Below the pieces are notes generated by a model. It did no database searches and had not been told where the DNA came from. It was given only the letters and a program-made list of their open reading frames with translations. 64,000 bases of DNA from Cryptomeria japonica (lineage: Eukaryota > Streptophyta > Pinopsida > Cupressales > Cupressaceae), in assembly GCF_030272615.1 (NCBI RefSeq), contig NC_081408.1, forward strand, positions 338,488,793-338,552,792, written 5' to 3'. Positions within the stretch are counted from its first letter, which is position 1. The number at the start of each line of letters is the position of its first letter. The position numbers and the translations under genes were made by a program. Shown in pieces: positions 60,580 to 64,000 of the stretch.

Positions 60580-61456
60580 ACACCTCTTAAATATCTAAGG
60601 TACTTTAAAAATAAACTCATTAATGTAGGTGAGACTATTATTGATAAAGATCCCATCTCCATAATTCTTAGTAGTTTTCCAAATTCATTTGATAATTTCA
60701 AGATTACACTAACATTGAGTGAAAATTGGCAACCTTGATACTTAATGATTTAGAGGGTATACTAATAAAATATGGAGAAATTATTAATAGAGATAATAAA
60801 GTTAAATCAACAAATGCTTTTGCTTATGTTCTCGATGGCAAGCAACATCAATGGAAAAGATGCCTCGTTGTTGACAATGGTAAGTAGAAGAAGGGAACTT
60901 AGATTTGTTATTATTGTAATTAGCTTAGTCAAGAATAAGAATACTAGGAAAAAAAGGTAAAACATGAGGTATGATGGTTGATGTGGATATTGAAGATGAT
61001 GATGAATGCCACAAACTATTTTTAGTACATTCTTACAAATATGTCAAAAATAATGACGTCTAGATCATCAATTAAAGTACTACTTGACACACGATTGGTT
61101 ATATTAATAACTCAATAAATGTAACAAAACAATCAAAATATATTGTTACATAGTGAGATGATACACAACTATATATTGAAGGAGTTGTCAGAGCTCTTCT
61201 CAAAGTTCCAACTCAAGGTAAAAATTGTATTAATAATGCATTGTTCTAAGATTAAAAAAAAAATCATCTTAATCAAAAGCGAGCTATTTTACTTGATGAC
61301 AACTAAAGCCTTAGTTTCAAATCTTGTTTCAAGAAATTAGTTGTGACATGAAGGATCTAGCAATATTAACATTGAGTCATTAGAGGAAATGTCCAATCAA
61401 AAAATAGTATATGGTCTTTTATGCATCAATATAGAAAATTGTTTCTATGAAGTTTG
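60580..61456 (+). pseudogene. Decayed Copia gag-protease remnant, plus strand
   Basis: Broken frames read as Copia gag: ILSSFPNSFDNFKITLTLSE near 60661-60720, then a frame change into a linker with NAFAYVLDGKQHQW. Text near 60890-60960 may be the relic of a CCHC knuckle with its cysteines mutated. VWIIN near 61060 and GVVRALLKVPTQGKNCINNA (about 61172-61242) fit the protease and pre-integrase segment. Many stops. It is truncated at 61456 by the LTR of the next element. Confidence 0.6.
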
Positions 61457-63201
61457 TGTTGGACACAATTGATCACTGGGAGGGAGGTGAATCAGTGATT
61501 TAGACTCTTTTTCTTTAATAGAGTGATACCGGTAAATTAGAGGACAAGTTGAATGCTAACCAGTAACTTAAAAAATGCAAGTAGAGTGTGTGAAAGGACT
61601 AGTTAAAACATTAACATCACACATGAACAAGAATATATCACACAACACCAGATATATATGAGAAAACCCAATGTGGGAAAAACCTTGGTGAGAATAGCTA
61701 CTGGAGATCTTCTGCTCCAATCCAGCCTCACAATGAAACTCTGATTACAATATTTAGGGCACCAACCCATGATTTATGAGCACCAACTCAAAGGAGCACC
61801 AACCCCTGCACAATTTATAGACTACAACCTAAAGGAAATGCAACCCCTGTACTAAGCTACAACTTAGTGAAAACAAAATTAAACTCAGATATACAAATGA
61901 AATCACTGTTGCAAATGAAGTTTTGCAACCTTACAATATTCTCCTCTGCCGGTTTCACCCTTACCTGTCTATATTCTCTCCACCCATTCTGCAACTTGAC
62001 TTTACTAATCACCTTTCCCAATCCTCTCTCACAATGTCTTCCTCCTCCCAACTCACAATCAATCACTCTTAATCAGACACAACTTCTACTGGTTTGTCAC
62101 CTCTGTGTTCAATGCACTCTCCACCGATTGTTCCTTATACCAGTTTTCTCTGCTTCTCCTTGTAGATCTATACTTCTCTCATACACACTTCAAGTGTTTT
62201 TCTCTTTGGCTCTCAGACAATAGTTTCACACTTGCCTTCTTACTACAGTAGCAACAATCATAGTCTCAAGTCATCATATTTAAACTTGAGCTTTCCCGCA
62301 AAGAGTCAATTCAAACTTGAGGCGGTTAGGGTTTCCTTCACTCGACAAAATCAGTATGAGATCTGATCTAGTCTGTCTTGAATTGATCACATGTACTCAA
62401 GGAATGCATCTGTACACATTTTCCATTATCCAATGCATACTTTCTAAAGATAACAATCTCGTACATGATTTTCTACCTTGAAATTTATCGACTCATAAAA
62501 AGTTCAATTGTTTCCTTCTCGAGATCTTCTTGCAGCTTGATTTCTTTGCATCAATCTAGGTGCCAACTACTCCCCGATCTTTCTCTATCATCCTTTCTTC
62601 CTCGAGCTGCATCAGTCAGTTACCATCCCAAGATTTGTGGCTATTTCATTAATGTCGACTAGCTGTTTCAACAACCATGTCGATGGAGGCTTCACTAACC
62701 TTTGCATGTTTTCTACCTCAGCTCCACATGGCATCACAAGGTTAATCACTTAGCTCACCAATACATAGTCGGTTCATACTTGAACATTCGACAAACTCAT
62801 ACCGGTACATGCCTTTACCGGTGATACCGTCTCCTCTTGCTAACCGGTAGTTCACACTACACCGGTAGCACATCTTCACCTCCGGTGATTTGTGATTACT
62901 TTAACATTCTTCCTCTTCATCATAAATAATCAACCAAACTCCAGACTGGTTAAGATCTACCGGTTATCACTCAACATGCCAACACACACGTGCATCTCAC
63001 CTCATACTAGTGAAGTGACTGATAGTCTCAATAACTACTTGTCTTCCACCATACCATCTTGACAAGTCTTCATGTTAATCTTCTCAATGCCTTATTTGTC
63101 TTTCACCATACCAGTACACTCTCCTTCATACCGGATGACATACTTCTACCGGTAGCCTTCCTGCAATACCGGTTGACATCAATGATAACTCAATGCCAAC
63201 A
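61457..63201 (-). repeat. 3' LTR of a minus-strand Copia element
   Basis: 1745 bp, with TGTTGG at 61457-61462 and CCAACA at 63196-63201 as inverted termini. A block at about 61660-61690 matches the LTR at 568-1337 (GTGGGAAAAACCT). Repeated ACCGGT/CCGGTA words are abundant in the right half. Plus-strand frames here lack motifs. Confidence 0.8.
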
Positions 63202-63215
63202 ATCTCCCCCTTTGG
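63202..63215 (-). other. Polypurine tract of the Copia element
   Basis: On the minus strand CCAAAGGGGGAGAT abuts the LTR's TGTTGG. The region up to 63419 contains further AGGGGGA words and no gene. Confidence 0.8.
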
Positions 63216-63419
63216 CATTGGTGTCAACATTTTCTTTTTTGATTTATCTCCCCCTTTGACAACAATGGAAAATGTAACCTTAATCTGACACTAATAATCT
63301 CTCCCTTGACGACATCTAGTTAAGACACACTCTCCCCCTGTGTCCATGCTTCATGATTCAAGATTCATAAAATAGTGGCAATAGTTGACTCCCCCGAAAT
63401 CATGCTCCCTCTTATGCAT

Positions 63420-64000
63420 TTAAGTGCTACCAAATGGTGAGACAATTCCCATTTTTTGTCTCAAGTACTCAGAAGGACCCAATGGAAGTGTCTTGGTAAA
63501 TATGTCAGCAATCTGCTCATCAATGGGAACATATTCTACTATGACCTCCTTGTCTGCTACCTTCTCCCTCAATAAGTGATACTTGATTGCAATGTGTTTT
63601 TTTCTTGAGTGCATTATTGGATTCTTGGAGATGTTGATTGCATTTGAGTTATCACACAGGATTGGGTTGGGTTCTGATATCTCCACTTGTATGTCTTTGA
63701 GTGTTTACTTCATCCATAGGACTTGTAAACAACATGTAGCTACTACTATATACTCTGCCTCAATAGTAGATAATGACACCGAATCTTGCTTCTTGTTGTG
63801 CCATGATACTAACCAGTCTCCTAAGTAGAAAGCACCCCCACTTGTACTTTTCCAGTCATCAATATTTCCTTCCCAATATGCATCAGTATAAGCCTGCAAA
63901 GATAAATCTCCTCTCTTTGGATACCACAAACCATAGCTGATAGTTCCTTGTAGATACCTAAAGATCCTTCTAACTGCATTTAGGTGAGATTGTTTATGAG
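63420..64000 (-). pseudogene. End of Copia pol: RNase H
   Basis: One minus-strand frame from the right edge to a stop at 63420-63422, with a single TAA at 63705-63707. It starts with HLNAVRRIFRYLQGT (63930-64000), then YTDAYWEGNIDDWKSTSGG and STIEAEYIVVA, and ends with CDNSNAINISKNP, KHIAIKYHLLRE and DIFTKTLP. This is the conserved C-terminal RNase H of Ty1/copia polyproteins. The rest of pol lies outside the window. Relative to the LTR at 61457-63201 it is in the expected place for the 3' end of the element. Confidence 0.92.

Noticed and set aside
61867-62223. 118-codon plus-strand frame inside the Copia LTR
   Set aside because: It lies wholly within an LTR, lacks domains, and is opposite to the element's strand.

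Overview
This is plant nuclear DNA, most likely from a conifer or other large-genome gymnosperm (an inference from very low gene density, long AT-rich spacers and old nested retroelements; no species can be named). I find one ordinary cellular gene in 64 kb. Almost everything else recognisable is transposable element.

Layout. 1-1337: 5' part of a minus-strand Copia element (coiled-coil gag, primer site, LTR). 1338-9613: gene-poor DNA with (TA)n, (CT)n and (GA)n tracts. 9614-9928: a tRNA-derived SINE with 17-bp target duplications. 12401-16638: a ten-exon gene for a CCCH zinc-finger / OST-HTH (LOTUS) / RRM protein with a C-terminal RING finger. 18474-24193: a complete but decayed Ty3/gypsy element with CTATT target duplications. 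24194-29020: AT-rich spacer with local duplications. About 29020-58850: an L1-type LINE split by three LTR-derived insertions. 60580-61456: a plus-strand Copia remnant, cut by the LTR of a minus-strand Copia element that runs off the right edge (61457-64000).

The nest is layered. The LINE holds a 3.3-kb solo LTR (31135-34411, target duplication CTCTT) and a non-autonomous gag-pro gypsy element (35011-57275, duplication GATAT, LTRs roughly 10% diverged). The latter is interrupted in gag by an 18.5-kb Tat-lineage element (36720-55236, duplication CTTAC, two 1470-bp LTRs differing at about 11 positions). Each insertion boundary was read directly from TG...CA ends and matching 5-bp flanks.

The most interesting object is the young 18.5-kb element. 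Its sense unit has a 3-kb leader, then a single-frame gag-pro-Gpatch-RT-RNaseH-aRNaseH-integrase. A second unit on the opposite strand encodes a plant mobile domain (PMD) protein and has its own TATA box. Both units carry, upstream of their coding region and in the direction of their own transcription, long arrays of the octamer TAGCGCRT. Spacing is 21 bp (two helical turns) in the sense leader, and 21-21-18 bp (60-bp superperiod) upstream of the antisense gene. I count about 38 copies in the leader and 29 in the antisense array. A protein-plus-dispersed-motif arrangement resembles the VANC anti-silencing system of VANDAL DNA transposons. I propose it as a candidate undescribed retrotransposon self-regulation system; the function is inference, while the arrays and the gene are visible in the sequence.
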